This document shows positions 1-8,201 of a stretch of 64,000 nucleotides of DNA, piece after piece. How positions within the stretch are numbered: position 1 is the stretch's first letter; every line of letters begins with the position of its first letter. The notes beneath the pieces were generated by a model. That model was not told the origin of the DNA, made no database searches, and worked only from the letters and a program-made list of their open reading frames with translations. Location of the stretch: contig NZ_AP023356.1 of NCBI RefSeq assembly GCF_018324205.1, forward strand, positions 9,740,501 through 9,804,500. Reading direction: 5' to 3'. This stretch comes from Actinoplanes ianthinogenes (GTDB lineage Bacteria > Actinomycetota > Actinomycetes > Mycobacteriales > Micromonosporaceae). A program made the translations under genes and the position numbers.

Positions 1-54
1 GGCGCGGGTCGCGCGCCGGGAGTACGGTCGCCGGCATCGACACTGGGAGCGGAC

Positions 55-1137
55 ATGTTCAGATGGACGGGCCGGGGCTGGATCGGCGTGCTGCTGTGGC
101 TCACCGTGCCGCTTCTCGCGTTGGCGCTGGCGGTGGCGACGAGCCCGGATCACCTGCTCGTCTGGTTCGCGGTGTACAACGTCGTCATCGGCGTGCCGGC
201 GCAGATCCTGGTCGGCCGGGCGATCAACACCCGGCAGACACCGCAGGGACCGGTGGTCACCGGCGAGCACCTGCAACAGAGCGTGCCGGTCCAGCGCGCC
301 TGGTTCTGGTACTGGGTCATCGGCCTGATCGCCGCCGGAGCCGAGCTGTGGACCAGCGGCCATACCACCGTGGTCTGGGTGCTCGGGATCCTCGGCGTGA
401 TTGCCCTGTTCGTACAACTCGGCTGGGCGACGCACGACCAGCGCCACCCGTCGTCACCGGACGGCGAGTTCATCGCCGCCCGGGTGGCCGGCGACGACGA
501 CGGCCGTGAGCCGGTCGCCCGGACCACGGTGCCCAACCGGGAGTTCCGCGCGGCGCTGCTGGAGCGGTGGGCCGCCTACGGCGCCGCCGCGGACAAGCTC
601 ACGCCGACGGCGGTGACCACCGGGACCGTCGACGGGGTCGCGTTCACCGTGTTCACCACCACGGACCTGGCCGGCGGCCTGCTCCAGCTCGCCGCCTCCA
701 CCCGGAACGTGTGCCTGGTCCACCTGCCCGTGGTGCTGCCGGACCTGCGGCTGCGGCCCCGGCTGCGCGACGAGTGGGAGGCCGGCGAGTTCCCGCCCGT
801 CGCCTCGGAGCCGCCGTGGAACTGCGACCTGGTCCTGCGGGCCCACGCGAACAGCACCCTGGAGAACCTCGACGATCCGGGGACCGGGCTGGTCGCCGAG
901 GCCGACGTGCCGGGATTCGCCGAGGCGATGGTCACGCCCGAGGTCATCGAGGCCTCGGTGCGAACCGGCATCACCCACTGGCGGGTGCACGGGCAGGACC
1001 TGCTCTTCGTCACCGTCCCGGGCAGCGGCGTGCTGACCGAGGCCGAGTCCACCGCGGTGGTCACCGGGCTCGCCCAGATCGCGAAGGCCTTCCCGCAGGA
1101 GACGCTGCACCGCTTCGGGACCGTGCCGTCAGCGTAG
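55..1137 (+). CDS. Membrane protein of unknown function (about four TM helices)
   Basis: I do not recognise the family. The 360-residue protein has four hydrophobic segments at about residues 9-28, 34-54, 82-99 and 105-125. A hydrophilic region of about 230 residues follows and is probably cytoplasmic. That region alternates short charged and aliphatic stretches typical of an alpha/beta fold but shows no catalytic signature. The ATG at 55 follows a GGGAGCG ribosome-binding site and precedes the first membrane segment directly. The gene converges on the next one and the two stop ends overlap by 9 bp. The existence of the gene is well supported by its length and membrane pattern; the function is open. 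Confidence 0.75.
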   Translation: MFRWTGRGWIGVLLWLTVPLLALALAVATSPDHLLVWFAVYNVVIGVPAQILVGRAINTRQTPQGPVVTGEHLQQSVPVQRAWFWYWVIGLIAAGAELWTSGHTTVVWVLGILGVIALFVQLGWATHDQRHPSSPDGEFIAARVAGDDDGREPVARTTVPNREFRAALLERWAAYGAAADKLTPTAVTTGTVDGVAFTVFTTTDLAGGLLQLAASTRNVCLVHLPVVLPDLRLRPRLRDEWEAGEFPPVASEPPWNCDLVLRAHANSTLENLDDPGTGLVAEADVPGFAEAMVTPEVIEASVRTGITHWRVHGQDLLFVTVPGSGVLTEAESTAVVTGLAQIAKAFPQETLHRFGTVPSA

Positions 1138-2115
1138 GTCGCGGCGCAGCCACAGGTATGCCGGGATGCCCATCAGCAGGACCAGCCACATGCTGATCAG
1201 GCGATAGAGGACGACGATCGCGGCGGCGACCGGGTGGCTGCACCCGGCGGTGACCAGGGCGGCGAGCATGACCACCTCGATCAGGCCGGTGCCGCCCGGG
1301 GTGAGCGGGATCTGCCGGACGATCTGGATGCCCAGGTAGATGACCGCGATCCGCCACCAGTCGAGGGTGGCGTGGCAGGCGGTGGCCGCGGCGGCCAGGC
1401 AGAACAGGTCGAGAACCCACTTGGCCAGACCGGCCGTGAAAATCGAGAACCAGCGGCGGGACGGGATTGCCGCCATCTCGGCGGTGGTGCGGGCGGCCGC
1501 GGCGACGAACCTGCCGAGGCGGGAGCCGGGTGATGGGGAGAGGGCCGTGCGGAAGCGCCAGAGGACGTAACCGAGGGCCGCGACGGCGAGGGCGATCACG
1601 GCCGGGCGCCACGGGACGGTTTCCAGGTCGGAGCTGATCAGCCAGCCGAACGCGTACAGCAGGGCGAGGCTGAGCATCGAGACGACGCCGGAGACCACGG
1701 TGACGGCCGTCGCCACGGGGGTGGTGGCGCCGTACCGCCGGAAGGTCCGGAAGGTGAAGGCGGTCGCGACCGCCGCGCCTGCCGGGACGGCCATGCTCAC
1801 CGCGGCCCCGCTGACGGTGAGCGCGATCGCGCTGTCCCGGGGCAGCCGCACGCCGAGGCCGGCCAGCAGGAGCCGTTGCTGCTCGGCGAAGGCCGCCTGC
1901 GAGACGAACCCGGCCACCACCGCGGCGGCCGCCCAGCCCAGGTCGAGCTCCTGCCAGACGGTCAGCAGCGAACCCAGATCCGGCAACTGGTCACGCAGGG
2001 TGACCAGGATGGCGACGGTGACCACGAGCCCGAGCGCGGGTCGCCACCATCGCCGCAGGACCGGTGGTATCTCCGCGCCCCGGCGTGGGGTTACGGAACG
2101 CGGCGACGACATCAT
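1129..2115 (-). CDS. Lysylphosphatidylglycerol-synthase-TM / UPF0104-type membrane protein
   Basis: The 328-residue polytopic protein has about eight hydrophobic helices after a basic N-terminus rich in Arg and Pro. The pattern matches the flippase-like LPG_synthase_TM family: an N-terminal arginine-rich stretch, long helices, an FAEQQR segment, and GGTGLIEVV near residue 280 before the last pair of helices. That glycine-rich GG(T/V)G signature is the family hallmark. Members without the cytosolic aminoacyl-transferase domain, like this one, are proposed lipid flippases; no acyltransferase domain is present. It overlaps the convergent upstream gene by 9 bp. The substrate cannot be inferred. 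Confidence 0.82.
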   Translation of the reverse strand: MMSSPRSVTPRRGAEIPPVLRRWWRPALGLVVTVAILVTLRDQLPDLGSLLTVWQELDLGWAAAAVVAGFVSQAAFAEQQRLLLAGLGVRLPRDSAIALTVSGAAVSMAVPAGAAVATAFTFRTFRRYGATTPVATAVTVVSGVVSMLSLALLYAFGWLISSDLETVPWRPAVIALAVAALGYVLWRFRTALSPSPGSRLGRFVAAAARTTAEMAAIPSRRWFSIFTAGLAKWVLDLFCLAAAATACHATLDWWRIAVIYLGIQIVRQIPLTPGGTGLIEVVMLAALVTAGCSHPVAAAIVVLYRLISMWLVLLMGIPAYLWLRRDLR

Positions 2116-2139
2116 CGGGACAGCATGCCAGGCCCGTGA

Positions 2140-2964
2140 TCAGGAAACACGTGCCACTACCGTCCAGCACATGGCGTCGGTGACGCTTGTCACGATGTCC
2201 GGGCCGGGACGCCACTCGACGCTGGAGACCAGGCCGGGCTCGACCAGTTCCAGCCCGTCGACAAACGCCGCCACCTCGGCCCGGCTGCGCGCCCGGTAGA
2301 CACCGTGCTGCCGGCCGTCGATGATCTCTTGAGCCTTGGCCTGCACCTCGGCGGGCAGGGTGTCGAAGGTGCCGTGCACGATCACCAGGTAGCTGCCCGG
2401 GGCGAGGGCAGCGATCAGCGTCCGGACCGCCTCGTGCGCCCGCGCGTCGTCGTCGATCAGGTGCAGCACGCTGCTGAGCAGCACCGCGACCGGCTGGTCG
2501 AGGTCCAGCACCGCACCGGCGGCCTCGATCACCTTCTCCGCGTCCAGCAGGTCACCCTCGGCGAACTCGGCGGCGCCCTCCGGACTGCTGACGATCGTGC
2601 CCCGATGGTGGACGCCGACCAGCGGGTCGTTGTCGACGTAGAGGACCCGGCAGCCCGGGTCCGCGGCCTGGGCGACCTCGTGCACGTTCGGCGTGATCGG
2701 CTGACCGGCGCCGATGTCCAGGATCTGCCGGATGCCGAGGTCGGCGACCAGGTGGCGCACCGCACGCAGCAGCATGGCCCGGCCCTCGCGGGCGGCGACG
2801 ACCACGCTGGGCAGGGCGCCCACGATGGTGGCGGTCGACTCGCGATCGGCCGCGTAATGATCCTTGCCGCCGAGCCACTGGTTGTAGCGGCGAGAGGTGC
2901 TCAATCGGCCGATGTCATCCTTTTCCCCCATCCAGCCACTGTAGTCAATCGAGCGGACCGGCAT
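2140..2964 (-). CDS. SAM-dependent methyltransferase, DUF574 (Methyltransf_19) type
   Basis: The 274-residue soluble protein belongs to the actinobacterial DUF574 methyltransferases. It has the family start (Y-x-W-L-G-G-K-D at about residues 30-37), followed by SAM motif I DIGAGQP and an acidic loop (VDNDP) that would bind the ribose of SAM. The open frame extends far upstream, but the ATG at 2964, preceded by AGGGG, gives the usual family length of about 270 residues. A second possible start is the ATG at 2931. The start codon lies only 21 bp from that of the divergent AraC gene. Members occur in many copies in Streptomyces and Actinoplanes and their substrates are mostly unknown. Confidence 0.85.
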   Translation of the reverse strand: MPVRSIDYSGWMGEKDDIGRLSTSRRYNQWLGGKDHYAADRESTATIVGALPSVVVAAREGRAMLLRAVRHLVADLGIRQILDIGAGQPITPNVHEVAQAADPGCRVLYVDNDPLVGVHHRGTIVSSPEGAAEFAEGDLLDAEKVIEAAGAVLDLDQPVAVLLSSVLHLIDDDARAHEAVRTLIAALAPGSYLVIVHGTFDTLPAEVQAKAQEIIDGRQHGVYRARSRAEVAAFVDGLELVEPGLVSSVEWRPGPDIVTSVTDAMCWTVVARVS

Positions 2965-2985
2965 GGGCCCCTGAAATGCGTCTTC

Positions 2986-3705
2986 ATGGCCGTAGCCCGC
3001 CAGTCCCGGATCTGGCCGTCCGGCGGCGTCCACCTGTGGTCGTCGGGCGCGACCGGTGAGGCACACACCCACGATCGAGGACATTTCCTGTACGCGGCGA
3101 GCGGCGTCCTGTCCGTCCACACCGCACGCGGCACCCTGATCGTCCCGGCCAACCGGGTGGCCTGGCTCCCGGCCGATGCCACCCATCACCATCGCGCGCA
3201 CGGTGACACCGACATGCGCATCGTCTTCCTGTCGCCGGCGCTGGCCCGGCTCGTGCCGGACCGTCCGGCGGTCCTGCTTGCGTCGAGCCTGGCCCGCGAG
3301 GTGCTGCTCGCCCTCACCGCGGACCCCGCGACGAGCCCGGCGTCCGGCACCCGGCGCCTCGACCGCGTTCCCCGGGCCCGCCTGCACCGGGTCCTGGCCG
3401 ACGAACTCCGGGAGGCGCCCGAGCAGCCCTTGCACCTGCCGGAGCCGCACGACGACCGGCTCCGGGCCGTCGCCCGCATCCTGGACGACGATCCGGCGGA
3501 CAACAGCCCGCTGGCCACTCTCGGTCAGCGGGTCGGCGCGGGCGCGCGTACGCTGAGCCGGCTCTTTCACGACGAACTCGGGATGACCTTCTACGAGTGG
3601 CGCACCCAGTTGCGGGTCGCGCACGCGCTCGTCCTCCTCGCCGAGGGGCACGACACCACGCGGGTGGCGCACGCCTGCGGCTGGGCGAACGCCCGCTCCC
3701 GGTGA
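2986..3705 (+). CDS. AraC-family regulator with a disrupted C-terminus
   Basis: The 239-residue protein has an N-terminal cupin-like sensor (histidine-rich THDRGH and THHHRAH at about residues 30-70) and a C-terminal AraC HTH. HTH helices are visible around LATLGQRVGAGARTLSRLF, and the second HTH begins at VAHACGWAN. The frame stops at TGA 3703, right after GWAN-ARSR. Relatives continue for about 25 residues with a phenylalanine-rich helix and a TPG-x-Y motif. ATPGE is readable in the same frame 14 codons after GWAN, the family spacing. A one-base loss near 3701 with a compensating gain near 3722 would explain this. The second DNA-binding helix is therefore probably lost, or the sequence has an error. 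It is divergent from the methyltransferase gene. Confidence 0.75.
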   Translation: MAVARQSRIWPSGGVHLWSSGATGEAHTHDRGHFLYAASGVLSVHTARGTLIVPANRVAWLPADATHHHRAHGDTDMRIVFLSPALARLVPDRPAVLLASSLAREVLLALTADPATSPASGTRRLDRVPRARLHRVLADELREAPEQPLHLPEPHDDRLRAVARILDDDPADNSPLATLGQRVGAGARTLSRLFHDELGMTFYEWRTQLRVAHALVLLAEGHDTTRVAHACGWANARSR

Positions 3706-3757
3706 ACCGGTCGAGGGGCGCCCGTCCCCGCCACTCCCGGCGAGCCGCGGGGGCTGG

Positions 3758-4237
3758 TCAGCGGCTGTCGCGGCGGGCCTGTCGGCGGGCGCCGGCGGCG
3801 CGGGTGGAGGCGTGCCGTTTACGGCGGTCCGGGGTGTCCGGGCGGCGGTCCGAGCGCTGAGCGGAGAGCTTCTTCGGCAGCGGGGGCGGCACGGTCGGGC
3901 GGGCGGCCTCGGCGAGCCGTTCGGACCGCAGCGCCTCGGCGGCTTCCAGGGCCAGGACTGCCAGGCGAGTGCTCACGGTGGACAACAGATCCTCGAACAC
4001 CTCGGCCTTGGCCCGCCTACGGGCGTTGCGGGCGAACGCCTTGCCCCGTCCCCCGGTCTCCTCCACCCGGTTCGCGGCCCGGCGGCGGTAGTTCTTGACC
4101 AGCTTGTTCCGCGCCCGCCGCACCCGGGTGTGCAGGTCGATCAGGGCGTCCTCGTCCAGCTTCGCCAGGCGCTTCGGTTCCGCCTCACGCACCAGCGCCA
4201 GTTCCGCCTCGGTCAGTGATCCCAGAATCGCGTCCAT
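3758..4237 (-). CDS. Small basic helical protein of unknown function
   Basis: The 159-residue protein is strongly basic, with many Lys and Arg residues. It has a predicted helical N-terminal half (LTEAELALVREAEPKRLAKL, about residues 6-25) and a disordered Arg/Pro-rich tail. The run RARNKLVKNYRRRAANR suggests a nucleic-acid contact surface, but this is only composition-based. The ATG at 4237 was preferred because the LTEAEL start is directly downstream; earlier ATGs at 4258 and 4276 would add a glycine-rich leader. It converges on the damaged AraC gene. I do not recognise a named family. Confidence 0.6.
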   Translation of the reverse strand: MDAILGSLTEAELALVREAEPKRLAKLDEDALIDLHTRVRRARNKLVKNYRRRAANRVEETGGRGKAFARNARRRAKAEVFEDLLSTVSTRLAVLALEAAEALRSERLAEAARPTVPPPLPKKLSAQRSDRRPDTPDRRKRHASTRAAGARRQARRDSR

Positions 4238-4360
4238 CCCGCCACCGTCACCCACCATGCCGCGGCCAGTCCTCATGCCCAGCGGATGATCCGGTCCGGC
4301 CGCCGTTCAGCGCATGAGTATTCGGTGGCGGTCCCGCTGATCTCTCCTAGGCTCCGTCAC

Positions 4361-4663
4361 ATGTCGAACCCACTGCGCGTCATCGTCCTCATCGAAACCC
4401 TCCCCGGCCGGGGCGCCGATCAGGCGGACGCGTACACCGCGCTGGCGCCGCTGGTCCGGGCCGAGCCCGGCTGCCTGCGTTACGACATGCACGCCGTCGA
4501 GGGCGACCCGGACCGCTTCGTGCTGATCGAGGAGTGGGCCTCGGCCGAGGCGCTGCAAGCCCATGACATCGCACCCCACATGCGTGAGGCCGACCTCGCC
4601 AACCGTGCGTTCCGGGCGGGACCGGCCGTGGTTCTCCCGCTGACCCCGGCACCCATCGCCTGA
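4361..4663 (+). CDS. Antibiotic biosynthesis monooxygenase (ABM) domain protein
   Basis: The 100-residue protein is a single ABM/dimeric alpha-beta barrel. The order is typical: a first strand VIVLIET, a helix, the EPGCLRYD motif (residues about 36-43), the strand FVLIEEW, and a helix ending in a conserved His (ALQAHDIAPH). The family includes cofactor-free quinol monooxygenases (YgiN-like) and many proteins of unknown role, so the substrate is open. An ATG 75 bp upstream in frame was rejected because the extension is not family-like. It lies 20 bp before the zinc-finger gene on the same strand. Confidence 0.85.
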   Translation: MSNPLRVIVLIETLPGRGADQADAYTALAPLVRAEPGCLRYDMHAVEGDPDRFVLIEEWASAEALQAHDIAPHMREADLANRAFRAGPAVVLPLTPAPIA

Positions 4664-4683
4664 GCGTAGGCCAGGATGGGGAG

Positions 4684-5010
4684 ATGGTCCGGGACGATTT
4701 GATGCGGTTGCGGGCGAGCGCGGAAGCCGAGGCGGCCACGCTGGCCGGCGATCTGGAGGCGCTGTTCGCGGCCTCCCGGGATTCGAACGCCGACGACGAG
4801 CACGACCCGGAGGGCGCGACGATCGGCTTCGAGCGGGCCCAGCTGACCGCGCTGCTGGCCGCCGCCCGGGACCGGATCGCCGAGGTCGACGACGCGCTGG
4901 CCCGATGCGACGCCGGGACCTACGGCATCTGCGAGGGGTGCGGCCGCCCGATCGCCGCGGAACGCCTCGCCGCCCGCCCCTTCGCCCGTTTCTGCATCAC
5001 CTGCGCCTGA
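4684..5010 (+). CDS. DksA/TraR-family C4 zinc-finger protein
   Basis: The 108-residue protein has an N-terminal coiled-coil of about 75 residues and a C-terminal zinc finger. The ligands are C83, C86, C104 and C107 (CEGC and CITC), with the family motif TYGICEGCGRPI. DksA/TraR proteins bind RNA polymerase through the secondary channel and modulate initiation with or without ppGpp. Small actinobacterial members are common and poorly characterised. It follows the ABM gene by 20 bp and may share its transcript. It is close to the normal length of the short subgroup. Confidence 0.9.
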   Translation: MVRDDLMRLRASAEAEAATLAGDLEALFAASRDSNADDEHDPEGATIGFERAQLTALLAAARDRIAEVDDALARCDAGTYGICEGCGRPIAAERLAARPFARFCITCA

Positions 5011-5203
5011 CCATCGAGTCTGTTGGCGTCCAAGGCCCCCGCGAGAATCGGTCCGGCACCGTCCAACGCGCCGAACTACGCGCGACCTGCGCCACGCCAG
5101 CAAACTCCCTGACCCAGGCACATCGGCGCAGCCCGAGCCTGCGGACATCTACAACGCGGTGGAGGCGACCGAGGGGGCATGGCGGCGTGAGCGCGCAGTG
5201 CGG

Positions 5204-6457
5204 TCAGCGGCCGTCGGCCGAGGTCGCGGCGGACACGTCCGCGCCGGCACTGGTACGGCGTGGCCGTCCGTGATGTCCGTGCCAGTCGATGATCAGCAGG
5301 GTGGCGTCGTCTTCCAACGTGGGACCGGCCACGTCCAGCACTCCGTCGGCCAGAGCACGTACGGCCTCACGGGGATGCAGGGCGGTCAGTGACCGAAGAC
5401 GGGCCGGCAGGTCGAGGGCAGCGGCTTTGCGTTCGAGCATGCCGTCGGTGACGACGACCAGGCGATCGCCGGGTTCCAACGTCACCGCACCAGCGCGGAT
5501 CTCGCGCTGGGGGAACATGCCGATGCCGAGGTTGCGGGGCAGCGTCAACTCCTCGGGGTGGCCGCGGCGGATCAGAATAGGCGGCACGTGCCCGGCGTTG
5601 ACGAACTCGCACCGGCCACTGGTGAGATCAAGACGTCCGAGGACGGCAGTCATGAAGGCGCCCCGGACCGGAGCGTGCTCGGCGATCGCGGCGCCCGCCC
5701 GGTCCGCCTGCTCGATCAGGCTGTGCCCGGCGCGCCGGGAGTTACGCAGGCTGCCCACGCCCAGGGTGGCGATCAGCGCGCTGGTCACACCGTGGCCCAT
5801 CGCGTCGGTGACGCTGAAGTGCAGGGCGTCGCGGGCCAGGCTGTAGTCGAAGGTGTCCCCGCCGATGCTCGCCGCCGGCTCCAGCCAGCCGGACAGGGTG
5901 AACGAGCCACCTTCACAGGTGAACGCGCTCGGAAGCAGCCGGCGCTGGATTTCGGCGGAGAGGTTGAATCGGGTGGTGCGCTGTCCCCACTCGAACAGAT
6001 CGGTGTGGCGGCGGTTGGCGATCACCACGAACGCGAGGGCGTGTGCGGTCCGCGCGATCTCCGCGAGCGCCTGAGGTGTGGGCTCGGCCGGAACGACGAT
6101 CTCCAGCAGGCCGATCACCTCGCCGCGTTCGGTCACCGGCGCCAGCACCGTCCATGCCGGGTCGCCGCCGGTGACCTGCACCGCCTGCGTGCGTAACGCC
6201 TTCTCCTGCGGGCCGCCGTCGAACGGCAACACCGTCGCCACCTCGCCGCCGTCACGGCGGCCGTCCACCGGACCGAGCGGAACGTGGGCCAGCCGGACCA
6301 GAGCCCGGCCGCTGAGGTCGGTGATCAAGAACGAAACGCTCCTGGCATGCAGCGCCGCACCGAGTTCTCGGGTGACGGCCTCCACCGCGTTCACTGGTGT
6401 CGCCGCCTCGGCAGCCGCCAGCATCCCGGACAGCGCCACCTCTACCGACGGATCCAT
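5204..6457 (-). CDS. GAF-SpoIIE (RsbU-like) PP2C-family serine phosphatase
   Basis: The 417-residue protein has a GAF-like sensor in residues about 15-170 and a SpoIIE/PP2C phosphatase domain in about 175-390. Metal-binding motifs are visible: GGDTFDYS near residue 200, TDAMGHG near 220 and VTDGMLERK near 345, with EDDATLLII near the end. Such proteins dephosphorylate anti-anti-sigma factors in partner-switching cascades. No RsbW/RsbV partner lies nearby, so its target is elsewhere. The C-terminal 25 residues are Ala/Arg/Ser-rich. The ATG at 6457 follows a dense cluster of inverted repeats that may hold its promoter. Confidence 0.9.
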   Translation of the reverse strand: MDPSVEVALSGMLAAAEAATPVNAVEAVTRELGAALHARSVSFLITDLSGRALVRLAHVPLGPVDGRRDGGEVATVLPFDGGPQEKALRTQAVQVTGGDPAWTVLAPVTERGEVIGLLEIVVPAEPTPQALAEIARTAHALAFVVIANRRHTDLFEWGQRTTRFNLSAEIQRRLLPSAFTCEGGSFTLSGWLEPAASIGGDTFDYSLARDALHFSVTDAMGHGVTSALIATLGVGSLRNSRRAGHSLIEQADRAGAAIAEHAPVRGAFMTAVLGRLDLTSGRCEFVNAGHVPPILIRRGHPEELTLPRNLGIGMFPQREIRAGAVTLEPGDRLVVVTDGMLERKAAALDLPARLRSLTALHPREAVRALADGVLDVAGPTLEDDATLLIIDWHGHHGRPRRTSAGADVSAATSADGR

Positions 6458-6464
6458 ATCGGCA

Positions 6465-6496
6465 GCATACGGATGTCCGTATCGGTCACCGTATGC
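6465..6496. promoter_or_regulatory. Overlapping inverted repeats upstream of the SpoIIE phosphatase gene
   Basis: Two interleaved dyads share the sequence ATACGG/CCGTAT. ATACGGA-TG-TCCGTAT spans 6467-6482, and GCATACGG (6465-6472) pairs with CCGTATGC (6489-6496). They lie 8-39 bp upstream of the start codon and are the likely operator/promoter region. The regulator is unknown. Confidence 0.45.
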
Positions 6497-6705
6497 GCAA
6501 GCGAGGGCAGATGCCGGCGAACAGCAGGGCGATCCGCCCGATCGAGGAGAGTGGTGAACTGGTGGCCGCGGTCAGTACCGCCGCGACGGCGAGCCGAGCA
6601 GTCCGCCCTGCCGAGTGCTGGATGCCCCGGGCAGCGCGGCCCGCGGCACCATGACGAACGTGCTGATTCAGCCGCCGCCGTGTTGCAACGGCCGCCGACA
6701 TCCGA

Positions 6706-7086
6706 TCACCCGCCGATCATCGCGGGATCGTTGCCGCTCAGCCACCCTGCACGCTCCAGCAGGACGTCAAGCCTCGGAAGCCGGCTTACCCAGGGTGAGC
6801 AGCACGGCCGGCGTTCGTCTTGACGTGTGTGCTTGCAGTGGTTGGCGAAGGACATGAGCGAATGGATGAGCCCTGCGCGACGCAGCTGATCGGCGCGCAG
6901 TTGACGGGCACGCTCGCCGGCCAGTACGGCATCGTGCCGGGCAGCGGCGGCGCGATCGGACATCTGACCGGCAACGGCGGCGTGCTCGAGGGCGCGGGCG
7001 TGTGCGCGGGCGACCTCGGCGCGCAGCGCCAGGGCCCGTTCCAGGGCCGGAGACGGACCGGTTGCGTCTTCCACCTTTTCATGCAC
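6706..7086 (-). CDS. Small Ala/Arg-rich coiled-coil protein, unknown function
   Basis: The 126-residue protein starts at GTG 7086. The first 75 residues are almost pure helix, with regularly spaced Ala, Arg and Glu (for example EVARAHARALEHAA), and should form a coiled coil. The last 45 residues are different in character and less regular. Similar short helical proteins starting MHEKVED occur in Actinoplanes-like genomes as far as I recall, with no known function. It is divergent from the first of two AraC regulators. The C-terminal part may be degenerate. Confidence 0.55.
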   Translation of the reverse strand: MHEKVEDATGPSPALERALALRAEVARAHARALEHAAVAGQMSDRAAAARHDAVLAGERARQLRADQLRRAGLIHSLMSFANHCKHTRQDERRPCCSPWVSRLPRLDVLLERAGWLSGNDPAMIGG

Positions 7087-7215
7087 ACGTGCGAGGGACG
7101 AGGCGTCAACACAGCGCCGTTTGCGGCATCGTTGTTCGGGTAGCTGCGACGGAATTCGCGTAAGCCCGGCGTCGCGGTCGACCGATCGGCGCGAGCGCGA
7201 GAACGGAGGACGGCC

Positions 7216-8187
7216 GTGTCCCTGACGTCAGTGCCGATCACCCGGGCCTCGCTGCAGTCGGACAATCTCGGCGAGGTCCAGGAACTGATGAGCCGGCGCT
7301 ACGTCGAGCACCACACCCGGGTGGTGGGCAGCGCCGACGGGTTCGAGTTCCGCTCCGCGTCGGCCGCCGCCGGCACGTTGGCCGTGGATCAACTCACCTA
7401 CCAGGCTTGCCTGGCGATGAAAACGGTGCCGTTCCAGTCGTTGCTGATCGTCAGCCTTCTCGACGGCCGATTCGACGTGACCGCCGGCCGGCAACACGCG
7501 CGGGTCGCTCGCGGCGAAGTGCTGCTGTACCCGCCCGACGTCGGTCTGGACGTGGTGATGGACCGGATGACCCATCAGGTCCTGCACCTTCCCTTATCGA
7601 CGGTGACCCGCCTCGCGGCCCGGGCCGGCGCCGCCGAGGCGCACTTCCGGTTCGAGGCGATGACCGCCACGAACCCTGCCGGTAACCGGCAGTGGCTGGC
7701 CACCATCGCCTACCTGACCCGGCTCCTTGCCGGCCCGGCCGATGCCAGCATCCCCGCCCTGCTACTCGACGCCGCGATCGACACCGCCGCCACCGCCGCC
7801 CTGAGCGTCTTTCCGAACACCACCATGACCGTCGACTACACCCCCGGGCCCGGCCGGGTCACCCCGACCGCCATCCGTCGGGCAGTCGCCTACATCGACG
7901 CCCACGCCGCCGAAACGATCACCGTCGACCAGATCGCCGCCTCCGCCGGGCTCAGCGCCCGCGCCCTGCAAGCCGGGTTCCGCCGCCATTACGACACCAC
8001 CCCCACCGGCTACCTGCTAAAGGTCCGTCTCGAACACGCCCACCGCGACCTGCAGGCCGCCGACCCGACCACCGGGGCCACCGTGGCCGGCATCGCCCGC
8101 CGCTGGGGCTTCCCCGATCACAGCCGCTTCACCGCCGCCTACCGCAAAACCTACGGCCAGACACCTAGCCACACCCTGCGCACCTGA
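7216..8187 (+). CDS. AraC-family transcriptional regulator (first of a tandem pair)
   Basis: The 323-residue protein has an N-terminal AraC-binding-like sensor domain (about 1-200) and a C-terminal HTH_18 domain (about 215-322). HTH landmarks are ITVDQIAASAGLSARALQAGF, the linker DTTPTGYLLKVRLEHAHRDL, and a final GFPDHSRFTAAYRKTYGQTP. The start is GTG 7216 after a GGAGGA site. Codon 127 (7594-7596) is TTA, a very rare leucine codon in such genomes that can make expression depend on the bldA-type tRNA. The gene is 14 bp upstream of a paralogue of almost the same length, so the two are likely cotranscribed. Confidence 0.9.
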   Translation: MSLTSVPITRASLQSDNLGEVQELMSRRYVEHHTRVVGSADGFEFRSASAAAGTLAVDQLTYQACLAMKTVPFQSLLIVSLLDGRFDVTAGRQHARVARGEVLLYPPDVGLDVVMDRMTHQVLHLPLSTVTRLAARAGAAEAHFRFEAMTATNPAGNRQWLATIAYLTRLLAGPADASIPALLLDAAIDTAATAALSVFPNTTMTVDYTPGPGRVTPTAIRRAVAYIDAHAAETITVDQIAASAGLSARALQAGFRRHYDTTPTGYLLKVRLEHAHRDLQAADPTTGATVAGIARRWGFPDHSRFTAAYRKTYGQTPSHTLRT

Positions 8188-8201
8188 CCGGAGACGCCAC
8201 C

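Noticed and set aside
2965..3672. N-terminal extension of the methyltransferase frame to 3672
   Set aside because: The extra part is antisense to the AraC gene and adds no family-like sequence; ATG 2964 gives normal length.
6486..6701. 71-residue minus-strand frame between the phosphatase and the helical-protein gene
   Set aside because: It is basic, featureless and overlaps the regulatory dyads; there is no ribosome-binding site of note. The 250-bp gap otherwise shows no gene.
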